64,000 nucleotides of DNA from Pseudomonas sp. JUb42. GTDB lineage: Bacteria > Pseudomonadota > Gammaproteobacteria > Pseudomonadales > Pseudomonadaceae. Every line of letters starts with the position of its first letter. Positions within the stretch are counted from its first letter, which is position 1. Of the stretch, positions 35,333 to 43,714 are shown in pieces. Under the pieces are notes generated by a model. That model saw nothing but the letters and a program-made list of their open reading frames with translations, searched no databases and was not told where the DNA came from. The stretch spans positions 242,712 through 306,711 of the forward strand of contig NZ_JANUFD010000009.1 of the NCBI RefSeq assembly GCF_024807945.1, in the 5' to 3' direction. A program made the position numbers and the translations under genes.

Positions 35333-36388
35333 ATGCCTGACTCGATCGAAGCCCTTGAACTGCCCCCTGACCTGCACTACGTCGAAGACACCCAGGCCGG
35401 GTTCAGCCGCAGGATTTTGCGCGGCAAGTTTGTTTATTTCGATACCCAGGGCGAGCGAATTCGTGATGCCGATGAGATTCAGCGGATTAACAATCTGGTG
35501 ATCCCACCCGCCTACACCGATGTATGGATCTGCCCGGACCCGCGCGGTCATCTGCAGGCCACCGGCCGCGACGCCCGCGGCCGCAAGCAATACCGCTACC
35601 ATCCGCGCTGGCGCGAGATTCGTGATCAGGACAAGTACTCGCGCATGATCGAGTTCGGCCTCGCCTTGCCCAAGGTTCGCAAGCAGATCGAGGCGCAATT
35701 GGCCGAGCCGGGGATGGGCCGCAACAAGGTCATGGCCACGGTGGTGTCATTGCTCGACGCCACCTTGATCCGCATCGGCAACAGCCAGTACGCCCGGGAC
35801 AATCGCTCCTACGGTCTGACCACCCTGCGCAATAAACACGTCGAGGTCCACGGCGCCGATATCCTCTTCCAGTTTCGCGGCAAGAGCGGCGTGGAGCATC
35901 AGATCAGCATCACCGACCGCCGCCTGGCGCGGGTGATCAAGCGTTGCATGGAGTTGCCCGGGCAGAATCTGTTCCAGTACCTGGATGATCAGGGCGAGCG
36001 CCACAGCGTCAGCTCGGCGGATATCAACGCCTACCTGCACGAACTGACCGGTGCCGACTTCACCGCCAAGGACTATCGCACCTGGGCCGGCAGCGCACTG
36101 GCCCTGGCGACCCTGCGCAAGCTGGATTGGGAGCCGGAGGCCGATGCCAAGAAACATATCGTCGAGATGGTCAAGGCGGTGGCCCGACAGCTGGGCAATA
36201 CCCCGGCGATCTGCCGCAAATGCTATATCCACCCCGCCGTGCTCGAAGGTTTTCTGCAAGGTGAACTCGCCAGGTTGCCACGTACTCGTCAGCGCAAGGG
36301 CCTGCGCCTTGAAGAAGTGGCACTGGCGATGTTCCTGCAAAGCCTTACAGATACTTCAGCCACGCCAGATCCCGACGCCGTGCCTTGA
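35333..36388 (+). CDS. DNA topoisomerase IB (bacterial, poxvirus-like)
   Basis: Type IB topoisomerase (351 aa) that relaxes supercoils by nicking one strand. Diagnostic stretches are NLVIPPAYTDVWICPDPRGH, QATGRDARGRKQYRYH (catalytic Arg region), FRGKSG (catalytic Lys), FTAKDYRTWAGS (second Arg) and CRKCYIHP with nucleophile tyrosine 298. Start at ATG 35333 (MPDSIEA); ATG 35312 is equally plausible and there is no clear ribosome site. Its last 44 bp overlap the convergent DUF1624 gene. Found in many pseudomonads as a non-essential accessory enzyme. Confidence 0.9.
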   Translation: MPDSIEALELPPDLHYVEDTQAGFSRRILRGKFVYFDTQGERIRDADEIQRINNLVIPPAYTDVWICPDPRGHLQATGRDARGRKQYRYHPRWREIRDQDKYSRMIEFGLALPKVRKQIEAQLAEPGMGRNKVMATVVSLLDATLIRIGNSQYARDNRSYGLTTLRNKHVEVHGADILFQFRGKSGVEHQISITDRRLARVIKRCMELPGQNLFQYLDDQGERHSVSSADINAYLHELTGADFTAKDYRTWAGSALALATLRKLDWEPEADAKKHIVEMVKAVARQLGNTPAICRKCYIHPAVLEGFLQGELARLPRTRQRKGLRLEEVALAMFLQSLTDTSATPDPDAVP

Positions 36389-37493
36389 CCCCGGCAAACC
36401 AGCGCACCGCCGGAAACAACACGAGCGCCAGGAGTGCCGCGCACAGCCACACAGATACCACCGAGTCGAAGCCGAAATAGCTGCCCTGATTGGTGCCCCA
36501 ACTGCCCAGCGCCGCCAGATACAGCACCTTGAGCACATACAGGTGCAGCAGGTAGAAGAACATGGGTGCCGCGCCGAATACCACCAGCGGTGCAATCCAC
36601 TTGCGTGACTGCAAGCGCTCCAATGCAGCCAGCAACAACAGGCCAATCCCCAGGGTCAGGCAGATGAACAGCAGCGAGGGTGGGTACTTGGTGATGTTGA
36701 AAAAGCTCATGAGGCTGTGCAGGTCATCGACGCCGCTCTGCCAGGGCTTTTCGCCATAACCGTTGTTCAGGCGCAGGCCGATGAACAGCGCCAGCGCAAC
36801 AACGCCGCATCCGATCAGCCGCGCCTGCCGCCAGCCCTGATCGAAACCTGCAGCAAACCAAGGCCCGGCCGCATAGCCCAGAGCAATGACGCCGATCCAG
36901 GGCAAAACCGGATACGAAGTGCGCAGGCGCAGACCCGCCCACGGCTCCAGCCAGCCGCGATCGTGCAGCACCGCCCAAGGCCCGTGCAGCAAGGACTCAA
37001 CCGGAAAATGCACGGCATCGAGCAGGTTATGCCCGGCAATGATCAGCAAACCCAAGGCCACCAGCACAGGCCGCGGCAACAGGCGCAACGCCGCGAGAGC
37101 CAACATGCTCAGACCGATGGCCCAGATCACTTGCAGGTAGACCACCGTGGGCGGGAACTGAAAGGTCCAGGCGAAATTGACCAGGGTGATTTCCAGCACG
37201 ATCAAGAACAGCCCACGCTTGAACAGGAACACTGATACCGCCGCCCCGCCGCCGTTCTTTTCCCCATACAGAAAGGCACTCAAGCCGGTCAGAAAGACGA
37301 ACAAAGGCGCACACAGATGCGCCAGAGTGCGACTGAAAAACAGTGCTGGCTCGGTAACAGCCACGTCCATCGGGTCAGTGACCTGGCGATGCAGGAAAAA
37401 GGTCTCGCGCACATGGTCCAGCAGCATGAACAGAATGATCAACCCGCGCAGGGCATCGATGGAATGCAGCCGTGTCTTCAAGGTCTGGCCCAT
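36345..37493 (-). CDS. DUF1624 (heparan-alpha-glucosaminide acetyltransferase-like) membrane protein
   Basis: A 382-aa polytopic membrane protein with about ten hydrophobic segments. The N-terminal signature RLHSIDALRGLIILFMLLDHVRE is that of DUF1624/HGSNAT-like acyltransferases (shown here only in part: IDALRG and DHVRE). The family transfers acetyl groups across membranes in its eukaryotic members; the bacterial role is not established. The stop overlaps the 3' end of the convergent topoisomerase gene by 44 bp. It starts 3 bases after the stop of the carbonic anhydrase gene, so the two form an operon. Confidence 0.85.
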   Translation of the reverse strand: MGQTLKTRLHSIDALRGLIILFMLLDHVRETFFLHRQVTDPMDVAVTEPALFFSRTLAHLCAPLFVFLTGLSAFLYGEKNGGGAAVSVFLFKRGLFLIVLEITLVNFAWTFQFPPTVVYLQVIWAIGLSMLALAALRLLPRPVLVALGLLIIAGHNLLDAVHFPVESLLHGPWAVLHDRGWLEPWAGLRLRTSYPVLPWIGVIALGYAAGPWFAAGFDQGWRQARLIGCGVVALALFIGLRLNNGYGEKPWQSGVDDLHSLMSFFNITKYPPSLLFICLTLGIGLLLLAALERLQSRKWIAPLVVFGAAPMFFYLLHLYVLKVLYLAALGSWGTNQGSYFGFDSVVSVWLCAALLALVLFPAVRWFAGVKARRRDLAWLKYL

Positions 37494-37495
37494 GC

Positions 37496-38056
37496 TCAGA
37501 ACTCGTTCTGCAGGGCTTTGTAGCCGCGCACCAGATCGATATTGGTGTGGGCCACATCTTCGGAGAACTCCGAGGCCGACACGCTCACCGGGGGAAACTC
37601 GGACAGATCGGTATTGGGACCGATGCGCGTGGTCGAGGGCACGTAGAAGTTGTCCGGCAGATCGCGACCATCAACCACCGAGTTATGTCGCACCACGCTG
37701 CCCTGACCGACACGACAGTTGAACAGCACGCTGTTGAAGCCGATAAACACCCGGTCTCCCACGGTGCAGGGGCCATGCACGATGGAGCGATGAGCAATGG
37801 AGGTGAACTCGCCGATGGTCACGGCGGCTCCGGACTTGGAGTGAATCACCACGCCATCCTGAATATTGGAGTTGGCACCGATGACGATCGGGTCCATGTC
37901 GCCGTCGGCATTGACCTCATCGGCGCGGATAACCGCGTAAGGACCGACGAACACATTGTCATGGATGATGACCTTGCCGCAGACAATTGCCGTCTTGTCG
38001 ACATAGGCCGACTCAGCGATAACCGGGAGGTGGCCTGAGGGGTTCTTGCGGATCAT
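37496..38056 (-). CDS. Gamma-class (Cam-like) carbonic anhydrase / hexapeptide-repeat protein
   Basis: A left-handed beta-helix protein (186 aa). The zinc ligands of Methanosarcina Cam are all present: H72 (QDGVVIHS), H89 and H94 (IAHRSIVHGP). R44 and D46 in AVIRADEVNADGD match the conserved salt bridge and include a short version of the acidic loop. The C-terminal AHTNIDLVRGYK helix also matches Cam. It would hydrate CO2 in the cytosol; there is no signal peptide. It is first in an operon with the DUF1624 protein. A non-enzymatic role cannot be excluded. Confidence 0.82.
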   Translation of the reverse strand: MIRKNPSGHLPVIAESAYVDKTAIVCGKVIIHDNVFVGPYAVIRADEVNADGDMDPIVIGANSNIQDGVVIHSKSGAAVTIGEFTSIAHRSIVHGPCTVGDRVFIGFNSVLFNCRVGQGSVVRHNSVVDGRDLPDNFYVPSTTRIGPNTDLSEFPPVSVSASEFSEDVAHTNIDLVRGYKALQNEF

Positions 38057-38677
38057 GGTGAGGCGTCCATTTTGGCGGGATGAAAAACGATCGGGACTGA
38101 ATTGTTACATTATAACAAAACATCTGACTACCCATGGATTTCTTGATCCCCCATGCCCGTTGGAGCGAGGCTTGCTCGCGAACCGGGCGACGTGAGCAAG
38201 CGCGGCTCCATCGAGCGGTCACTCCTCAATGTCACCTACCCCACGCGCTCGTTTCCTGAACGCTGGCTGTTTAAAACCTGAATTGCACTAGTCAGTGGAA
38301 ATGATCAGGTTTATAAAGCACAACTAGCGGCCCCTTGATAAATTTCAACTTCATTACAAAACATGACAGTTACAAGTCATAAAGCATTACAGCACGAATG
38401 CTCAACACCAATAAAAATAGACTCCCCATGAAAAACTCACGGACCATCAACGTAATTTTCATAATTAATCTCGTAAGCTGAAAACATCAAACCCCTTCAG
38501 GAGCAAGCCCTGCAGGAACATCTGTATATACGCAGCTGAGCAGTAGTGTTGTTTAATTTTAATCGGTTATTCCGAGGATATTGCACGCCATTTATTTAAC
38601 GGCGTCACTCATCGCCTATAAAGCGGGCGGGCCTGATTGCGGCCTGCCCGCAGACTATTGCCTGGCAGAGGACAACT
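38057..38677. promoter_or_regulatory. Long AT-rich leader upstream of the arn operon
   Basis: 621 bp with no gene. It contains a REP-like hairpin at 38160-38210 and a REP fragment near 38494-38520. The stretch 38220-38600 is clearly AT-richer than its surroundings and should hold the arn promoter. TTTAATTTTAAT near 38550 is a tandem half-site-like sequence, but the spacing does not fit the usual PmrA or PhoP direct repeats, so I assign no operator. Ribosome site: GCAGAGGACA just before ATG 38678. Confidence 0.5.
38160..38210. repeat. REP-like hairpin, GGAGCGAGGCTTGCTCGCG class
   Basis: TGGAGCGAGGCTTGCTCGCG and an imperfect inverted copy (GTGAGCAAGCGCGGCTCCA) lie between the carbonic anhydrase gene and the arn leader. 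Confidence 0.65.
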
Positions 38678-39817
38678 ATGAGTCAGCGTTTCCTTCCCTT
38701 TTCTCGCCCGGACATAGGCGATGAAGAAATCGCAGCGGTGAGCCGGGTATTGCGCTCCGGCTGGATCACCACCGGACCGGAATGCCAGAAGCTGGAGCAG
38801 CAATTTGCCGAGCGTACCGGCGCTGCCCACGCGATTGCCTTGTCCTCGGCCACTGGCGCGATGCACGTCACCTTGCTGGCCTTGGGCATCGGCCCGGGCG
38901 ATGAGGTGATCACCCCGTCCCAGACCTGGGTCTCCACGGCCAACATGATCTGCCTCCTCGGCGCCACCCCGGTATTCGTCGATGTCGACCGGCATACCCT
39001 GATGAGCGATATCGACGCCATCGAACAGGCAATCACTCCCCGCACCAAGGCAATCATTCCGGTGCATTACGCCGGTGCGGCGTTCGATCTCGATCCGCTT
39101 TACGCCCTGGCCGAACGCCATGGCATCCGGGTCATCGAGGACGCAGCCCACGCCGCAGGGACCCGCTACAAGGGCCGCCCGGTAGGTGCCCACGGCACGG
39201 CGATCTTCTCCTTCCATGCCATCAAGAACATGACCTGTGCCGAAGGCGCGATGTTCGTCAGCGACGACGAGCAACTGGCCAATCGCGTGCGCATGCTCAA
39301 GTTCCACGGGCTGGGCGTGGATGCCTATGACCGCATGACCCACGGCCGCAAGCCTCAGGCCCAGGTGATCGAGCCGGGTTTCAAGTACAACCTGGCCGAC
39401 ATGAACGCCGCCATTGCTCTGGTGCAGCTGGAGCGCCTGGAAGCCATCAATGCCAAGCGCCAGTTGCTCGCCGAGCATTACCTCAAGCGTTTGGCCAGTT
39501 CACCCGTACTACCCCTGGCTCAGCCGCACTACGACCAGCACCACGCCTGGCACCTGTTCATCCTGCGCATCGACCCCGAGCGCTGTGGCCTGGACCGCGA
39601 CGCCTTCATGAAGGCCCTGCAAGAACAGGACATTGGCAGCGGCATTCACTTTATCGCTACTCACCTGCACACCTGGTATCGCCAGCGCTATCCGGACGTA
39701 CACCTGCCCAATACGGAATGGAACTCATCGCGTATCTGCTCGATCCCGCTGTTCCCCGAGATGTCCCTCGACGATGTCGAGCGAGTCGTCAGTGTCATTG
39801 AATCGATTGTGGAATAA
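38678..39817 (+). CDS. arnB: UDP-4-amino-4-deoxy-L-arabinose--oxoglutarate aminotransferase
   Basis: PLP aminotransferase (379 aa) of the DegT/DnrJ/EryC1 family that converts UDP-4-keto-arabinose to UDP-Ara4N using glutamate. N-terminus FLPFSRPDIGDEEIAAVSRV, then SGWITTGP and LSSATGAMH (PLP phosphate site). The PLP lysine is K183 in FSFHAIKNMTCAEG, matching K188 of Salmonella/E. coli ArnB. First gene of the eight-gene arn operon for lipid A aminoarabinose; cytosolic. Confidence 0.96.
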   Translation: MSQRFLPFSRPDIGDEEIAAVSRVLRSGWITTGPECQKLEQQFAERTGAAHAIALSSATGAMHVTLLALGIGPGDEVITPSQTWVSTANMICLLGATPVFVDVDRHTLMSDIDAIEQAITPRTKAIIPVHYAGAAFDLDPLYALAERHGIRVIEDAAHAAGTRYKGRPVGAHGTAIFSFHAIKNMTCAEGAMFVSDDEQLANRVRMLKFHGLGVDAYDRMTHGRKPQAQVIEPGFKYNLADMNAAIALVQLERLEAINAKRQLLAEHYLKRLASSPVLPLAQPHYDQHHAWHLFILRIDPERCGLDRDAFMKALQEQDIGSGIHFIATHLHTWYRQRYPDVHLPNTEWNSSRICSIPLFPEMSLDDVERVVSVIESIVE

Positions 39818-39822
39818 CGCCT

Positions 39823-40842
39823 GTGAGACCTTACCCGATCAACCGTGTATCCATAGTCATACCGGTCTACAACGAGCATGAGAGCCTGCCGGAGCTGTTG
39901 CGTCGCACCGCTGCGGCCTGCGCGCAATTGGACCATGCTTACGAAATCGTACTGGTCGACGACGGCAGCCGCGATGATTCCGCCGACATCCTGCAAGACG
40001 CCGCCGCCCGTGAAGGCAGCCCGTTCGTCGCCGTGATCCTCAATCGCAACTACGGCCAGCACGCGGCGATCATGGCCGGTTTCGAGCAGTGTACAGGCGA
40101 CGTCGTGATCACCCTGGATGCCGACCTGCAGAACCCGCCCGAAGAAATCCCGCGCCTGGTCAAGTTTGCCGCACAGGGCTATGACGTAGTCGGTACGGTG
40201 CGCAACAACCGCCAGGATTCGGCCTGGCGTCGCTGGCCGTCGCGCCTGATCAACCTGGCCGTGCAACGCTCCACCGGGGTCGCCATGAGCGACTACGGCT
40301 GCATGCTGCGCGCCTATCGCCGGACCATCGTCGACGCGATGCTGGCCTGTCGTGAACGCAGCACCTTCATCCCGATTCTGGCCAACAGTTTCGCCCGCCA
40401 CACCACCGAAGTATTGGTCGAGCACGCCGAGCGCGAGCACGGTGATTCGAAATACAGCCCGATGCGCCTGATCAATCTGATGTTCGATCTGGTCACCTGC
40501 ATGACCACCACCCCACTTCGCCTGCTGAGCATCATTGGTTTCAGCATGGCGCTGCTCGGCGGCCTGTTTGCTCTGGCCCTGATCGTACTGCGCCTGATCT
40601 TCGGCGCGCCCTGGGCCGGTAACGGCAGCTTCGTGCTGTTCGCCGTGCTGTTCGTCTTCACCGGCGGGCAGTTCATCGGCATGGGCCTGCTGGGCGAATA
40701 CCTGGGCCGCATGTACAGCGATGTCCGCGCCCGCCCGCGCTTCTTCATCGAAAAAGTCGTGCGCGCCGCACCGGCTACGCCTTCGACCACCACCATTGAT
40801 TCGTCGACTCACCATTCTTCTTTGAGCAAGGTTGCGCCATGA
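39823..40842 (+). CDS. arnC: Undecaprenyl-phosphate 4-deoxy-4-formamido-L-arabinose transferase
   Basis: Membrane-bound GT2 glycosyltransferase (339 aa) that moves formyl-aminoarabinose from UDP to undecaprenyl phosphate. N-terminal GT2 domain: VSIVIPVYNEHESLPELLRR, VDDGSRDDS, DADLQNPPEE. C-terminal membrane segments: LLSIIGFSMALLGGLFALAL and FVLFAVLFVFTGGQFIGMGL. Starts with GTG 39823, five bases after the arnB stop, and ends in a 4-base overlap with arnA. Confidence 0.95.
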   Translation: MRPYPINRVSIVIPVYNEHESLPELLRRTAAACAQLDHAYEIVLVDDGSRDDSADILQDAAAREGSPFVAVILNRNYGQHAAIMAGFEQCTGDVVITLDADLQNPPEEIPRLVKFAAQGYDVVGTVRNNRQDSAWRRWPSRLINLAVQRSTGVAMSDYGCMLRAYRRTIVDAMLACRERSTFIPILANSFARHTTEVLVEHAEREHGDSKYSPMRLINLMFDLVTCMTTTPLRLLSIIGFSMALLGGLFALALIVLRLIFGAPWAGNGSFVLFAVLFVFTGGQFIGMGLLGEYLGRMYSDVRARPRFFIEKVVRAAPATPSTTTIDSSTHHSSLSKVAP

Positions 40843-42830
40843 GCCTGAAAGCTGTTGTCTTCGCCTATCACGATATCGGTTGCGTCGGTATCCAGTCCCT
40901 GCTGGATGCCGGTTATGAGATCAGCGCGGTATTCACCCATGCCGATGACCCGAAGGAGAAAACTTTCTTCGCCTCTGTCGCCCAGCTCTGTGCCCGCCAC
41001 GATATCCCTGTGCATGCTCCGGAAGACGTCAACCACCCGCTGTGGATCGAGCGCGTCGGCAAGCTGGCACCTGATTTCATCTTCTCGTTCTACTATCGCC
41101 ATCTGCTCAGCGACACGCTATTGGCTCAGGCGAAAAATGGCGGTTTCAACCTGCACGGCTCGCTGCTGCCACGCTATCGCGGCCGGGCTCCGGCCAACTG
41201 GGTGCTGGTCAATGGCGAAAGCGAAACCGGCGTCACCCTGCACAAAATGGTCAAGCGTGCCGATGCCGGCGACATTCTGGCTCAGCAGCGGGTCAGCATC
41301 GATATCAGCGACGACGCCCTGAGCCTGCACGGAAAATTGCGTCAGGCCGCTGCCGATCTGCTGTCGGAAACCCTGCCCGTGCTGGGTCGCGGTCAGCTCA
41401 ACGGCACCGCTCAGGACGAATCCCGGGCCAGCTATTTCGGTCGCCGCGCCCCGGCCGATGGGCGTATGGATTGGCATCTGCCCGCCACCACCCTGCACAA
41501 CCTGGTACGGGCCGTGACCCAGCCCTACCCCGGCGCGTTTTATCTGGCCGGAGAGCACAAGTTGATCGTCTGGAGCGCCAAGGCCCACGCCGACAATAAC
41601 GGTCTGGCACCTGGCACCGTGATCAGCTGCGACCCGTTGCGCATTGCCTGCGGCGAAGGCTCGCTGGTGATCAGTGCCGGCCAGCGTGGCGACGATGGCC
41701 TGTACTTGAGCGGCCCGCAACTGGCCCGTGAATTCGGCCTGGTGGCCGGCTCACGCTTGGTCAGCAACGACAGCGTCAAGCCTGTGCGTCGTACCCGGGT
41801 TCTGATCCTCGGCGTCAACGGTTTCATCGGCAATCACTTGTCCGAGCGCCTGCTGCAGGACGACCGCTACGAAGTCTATGGCATGGACATCGGTTCCGAT
41901 GCCATCGAACGCCTGCGCAGCAATCCGAACTTCCACTTCATCGAAGGCGATATCAGCATCCACACCGAGTGGATCGAGTATCACATCAAGAAGTGCGACG
42001 TGATCCTGCCTCTGGTGGCCATCGCCACGCCCATCGAATACACGCGCAATCCGCTGCGAGTCTTCGAGCTCGATTTCGAAGAAAACCTGAAAATCGTCCG
42101 CTACTGCGTCAAGTACAACAAGCGCGTGATTTTCCCGTCGACCTCGGAAGTCTACGGCATGTGCCAGGACCCGAGCTTCGACGAAGACACCTCCAATCTG
42201 GTGGTCGGGCCGATCAACAAACAGCGCTGGATCTACTCGGTATCCAAGCAGTTGCTGGATCGGGTCATCTGGGCCTACGGCCAGAAAGGCCTGAAATTCA
42301 CCCTGTTCCGTCCGTTCAACTGGATGGGGCCGCGCCTGGACCGTCTGGACTCGGCGCGTATCGGCAGCTCGCGAGCCATTACCCAGTTGATCCTGCACCT
42401 GGTGGAAGGCACGCCGATTCGTCTGGTCGACGGCGGCGCGCAAAAGCGCTGTTTCACCGACGTGGTTGATGGCATCGAAGCACTGGCACGGATCATCGAA
42501 AACCGTGGCGACGCCTGCAACGGCCAGATCATCAATATCGGCAACCCGGACAACGAAGCGAGCATCCGTCAGTTGGGCGAAGAGTTGCTGCGCCAATTCG
42601 AAGCCCACCCGCTGCGCGGCAATTTCCCGCCGTTCGCCGGTTTCCGTGAAGTGGAAAGCCAATCGTTCTACGGCAAGGGTTATCAGGACGTCAGCCACCG
42701 CAAGCCAAGCATCGACAATGCCCGTCGCCTGATCGACTGGACACCGGGTATCGAACTGAGCGAAACCATCGGCAAGACGCTGGACTTCTTCCTGCGTGAA
42801 GCCATGGCCGAAAAAGCGGAACAGCGCTGA
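40839..42830 (+). CDS. arnA: Bifunctional UDP-glucuronate decarboxylase / UDP-Ara4N formyltransferase
   Basis: Two-domain enzyme (663 aa). The N-terminal formyltransferase has the catalytic triad N104, H106 (NLHGSLLPRYRG) and D142, equivalent to E. coli N102/H104/D140. The C-terminal SDR-type decarboxylase begins at ~317 with VLILGVNGFIGNH (glycine motif at 324-330) and contains STSEVYG and WIYSVSKQLLDRV (YxxxK). It oxidatively decarboxylates UDP-glucuronate, and after ArnB acts it formylates UDP-Ara4N. ATGA overlap with arnC couples translation. Confidence 0.96.
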   Translation: MSLKAVVFAYHDIGCVGIQSLLDAGYEISAVFTHADDPKEKTFFASVAQLCARHDIPVHAPEDVNHPLWIERVGKLAPDFIFSFYYRHLLSDTLLAQAKNGGFNLHGSLLPRYRGRAPANWVLVNGESETGVTLHKMVKRADAGDILAQQRVSIDISDDALSLHGKLRQAAADLLSETLPVLGRGQLNGTAQDESRASYFGRRAPADGRMDWHLPATTLHNLVRAVTQPYPGAFYLAGEHKLIVWSAKAHADNNGLAPGTVISCDPLRIACGEGSLVISAGQRGDDGLYLSGPQLAREFGLVAGSRLVSNDSVKPVRRTRVLILGVNGFIGNHLSERLLQDDRYEVYGMDIGSDAIERLRSNPNFHFIEGDISIHTEWIEYHIKKCDVILPLVAIATPIEYTRNPLRVFELDFEENLKIVRYCVKYNKRVIFPSTSEVYGMCQDPSFDEDTSNLVVGPINKQRWIYSVSKQLLDRVIWAYGQKGLKFTLFRPFNWMGPRLDRLDSARIGSSRAITQLILHLVEGTPIRLVDGGAQKRCFTDVVDGIEALARIIENRGDACNGQIINIGNPDNEASIRQLGEELLRQFEAHPLRGNFPPFAGFREVESQSFYGKGYQDVSHRKPSIDNARRLIDWTPGIELSETIGKTLDFFLREAMAEKAEQR

Positions 42831-43714
42831 TGCAGGCGGGCTTGCGCATCGATGTCGACACCTACCGTGGCACGCGTGACGGGGTCCCGCAGCTGTTGGA
42901 GATACTGGCTGACGCACAGATCAAGGCGACGTTTTTCTTCAGCGTGGGTCCGGACAACATGGGGCGCCATTTATGGCGCCTGATCCGCCCGCAGTTTTTC
43001 TGGAAGATGCTCCGCTCCAAAGCCGCCAGCCTCTACGGCTGGGACATCCTGCTGGCCGGCACCGCCTGGCCGGGCAAACCCATCGGCAGGGACTTCGGCC
43101 ATCTGATGCGCCAGGCCCGGGATGCCGGCCATGAAGTCGGTCTGCATGCCTGGGATCACCATGGCTGGCAGGCCAACGCCGGGCGCTGGAGCGAGGCACA
43201 ACTGACCGAAGAGATTCGCCAGGGCCTCGACTGCCTCAGCACCATTCTCGGTGAGCCTGTGACTTGCTCCGCCGCCGCCGGTTGGCGCGCCGACGAACAT
43301 GTGGTGCAGGCCAAACAAGCTTTCAACCTGCGCTACAACAGTGATTGCCGTGGCACCAGTCTGTTCCGTCCGACCCTGCGCAACGGGCGTCCGGGCACGG
43401 TGCAGATCCCGGTCGATCTGCCCACTTACGATGAAGTCGTCGGCGCCGATCTGGCCAGCCGCGACTTCAATCGTTTCATTCTCGACCGCTTCAAGCCCGA
43501 CGGCCTGAACGTCTACACCATCCATGCAGAAGTGGAAGGCATTCTGCTGGCCGATGACTTTCGGCAACTGTTGGCCCAGGCCCGCGACCGCAACATTCAT
43601 TTTTGTCCCTTGGGCGAGCTGTTGCCCGAGGATCTCGACAGTCTGCCGACAGCCCGCCTGAGCCGAGGCACCCTCAGTGGTCGCGAAGGCTGGCTGGGAG
43701 TGCAACACGCATGA
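42830..43714 (+). CDS. arnD: 4-deoxy-4-formamido-L-arabinose-phosphoundecaprenol deformylase
   Basis: Polysaccharide-deacetylase (NodB) family enzyme (294 aa) that removes the formyl group from the lipid-linked sugar, making the step irreversible. N-terminus GLRIDVDTYRGTRDGVPQLL carries the catalytic/metal aspartate. LHAWDHHGWQ carries the metal histidines, and NRFILDRFKPDGLNVYTIHA is typical of ArnD. Its ATG overlaps the arnA stop by one base. Confidence 0.95.
   Translation: MQAGLRIDVDTYRGTRDGVPQLLEILADAQIKATFFFSVGPDNMGRHLWRLIRPQFFWKMLRSKAASLYGWDILLAGTAWPGKPIGRDFGHLMRQARDAGHEVGLHAWDHHGWQANAGRWSEAQLTEEIRQGLDCLSTILGEPVTCSAAAGWRADEHVVQAKQAFNLRYNSDCRGTSLFRPTLRNGRPGTVQIPVDLPTYDEVVGADLASRDFNRFILDRFKPDGLNVYTIHAEVEGILLADDFRQLLAQARDRNIHFCPLGELLPEDLDSLPTARLSRGTLSGREGWLGVQHA

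Noticed and set aside
38540..38570. TTTAATTTTAAT as a PmrA or PhoP box for arn
   Set aside because: The half-sites abut rather than being spaced by five bases, so it does not fit either known direct-repeat consensus.
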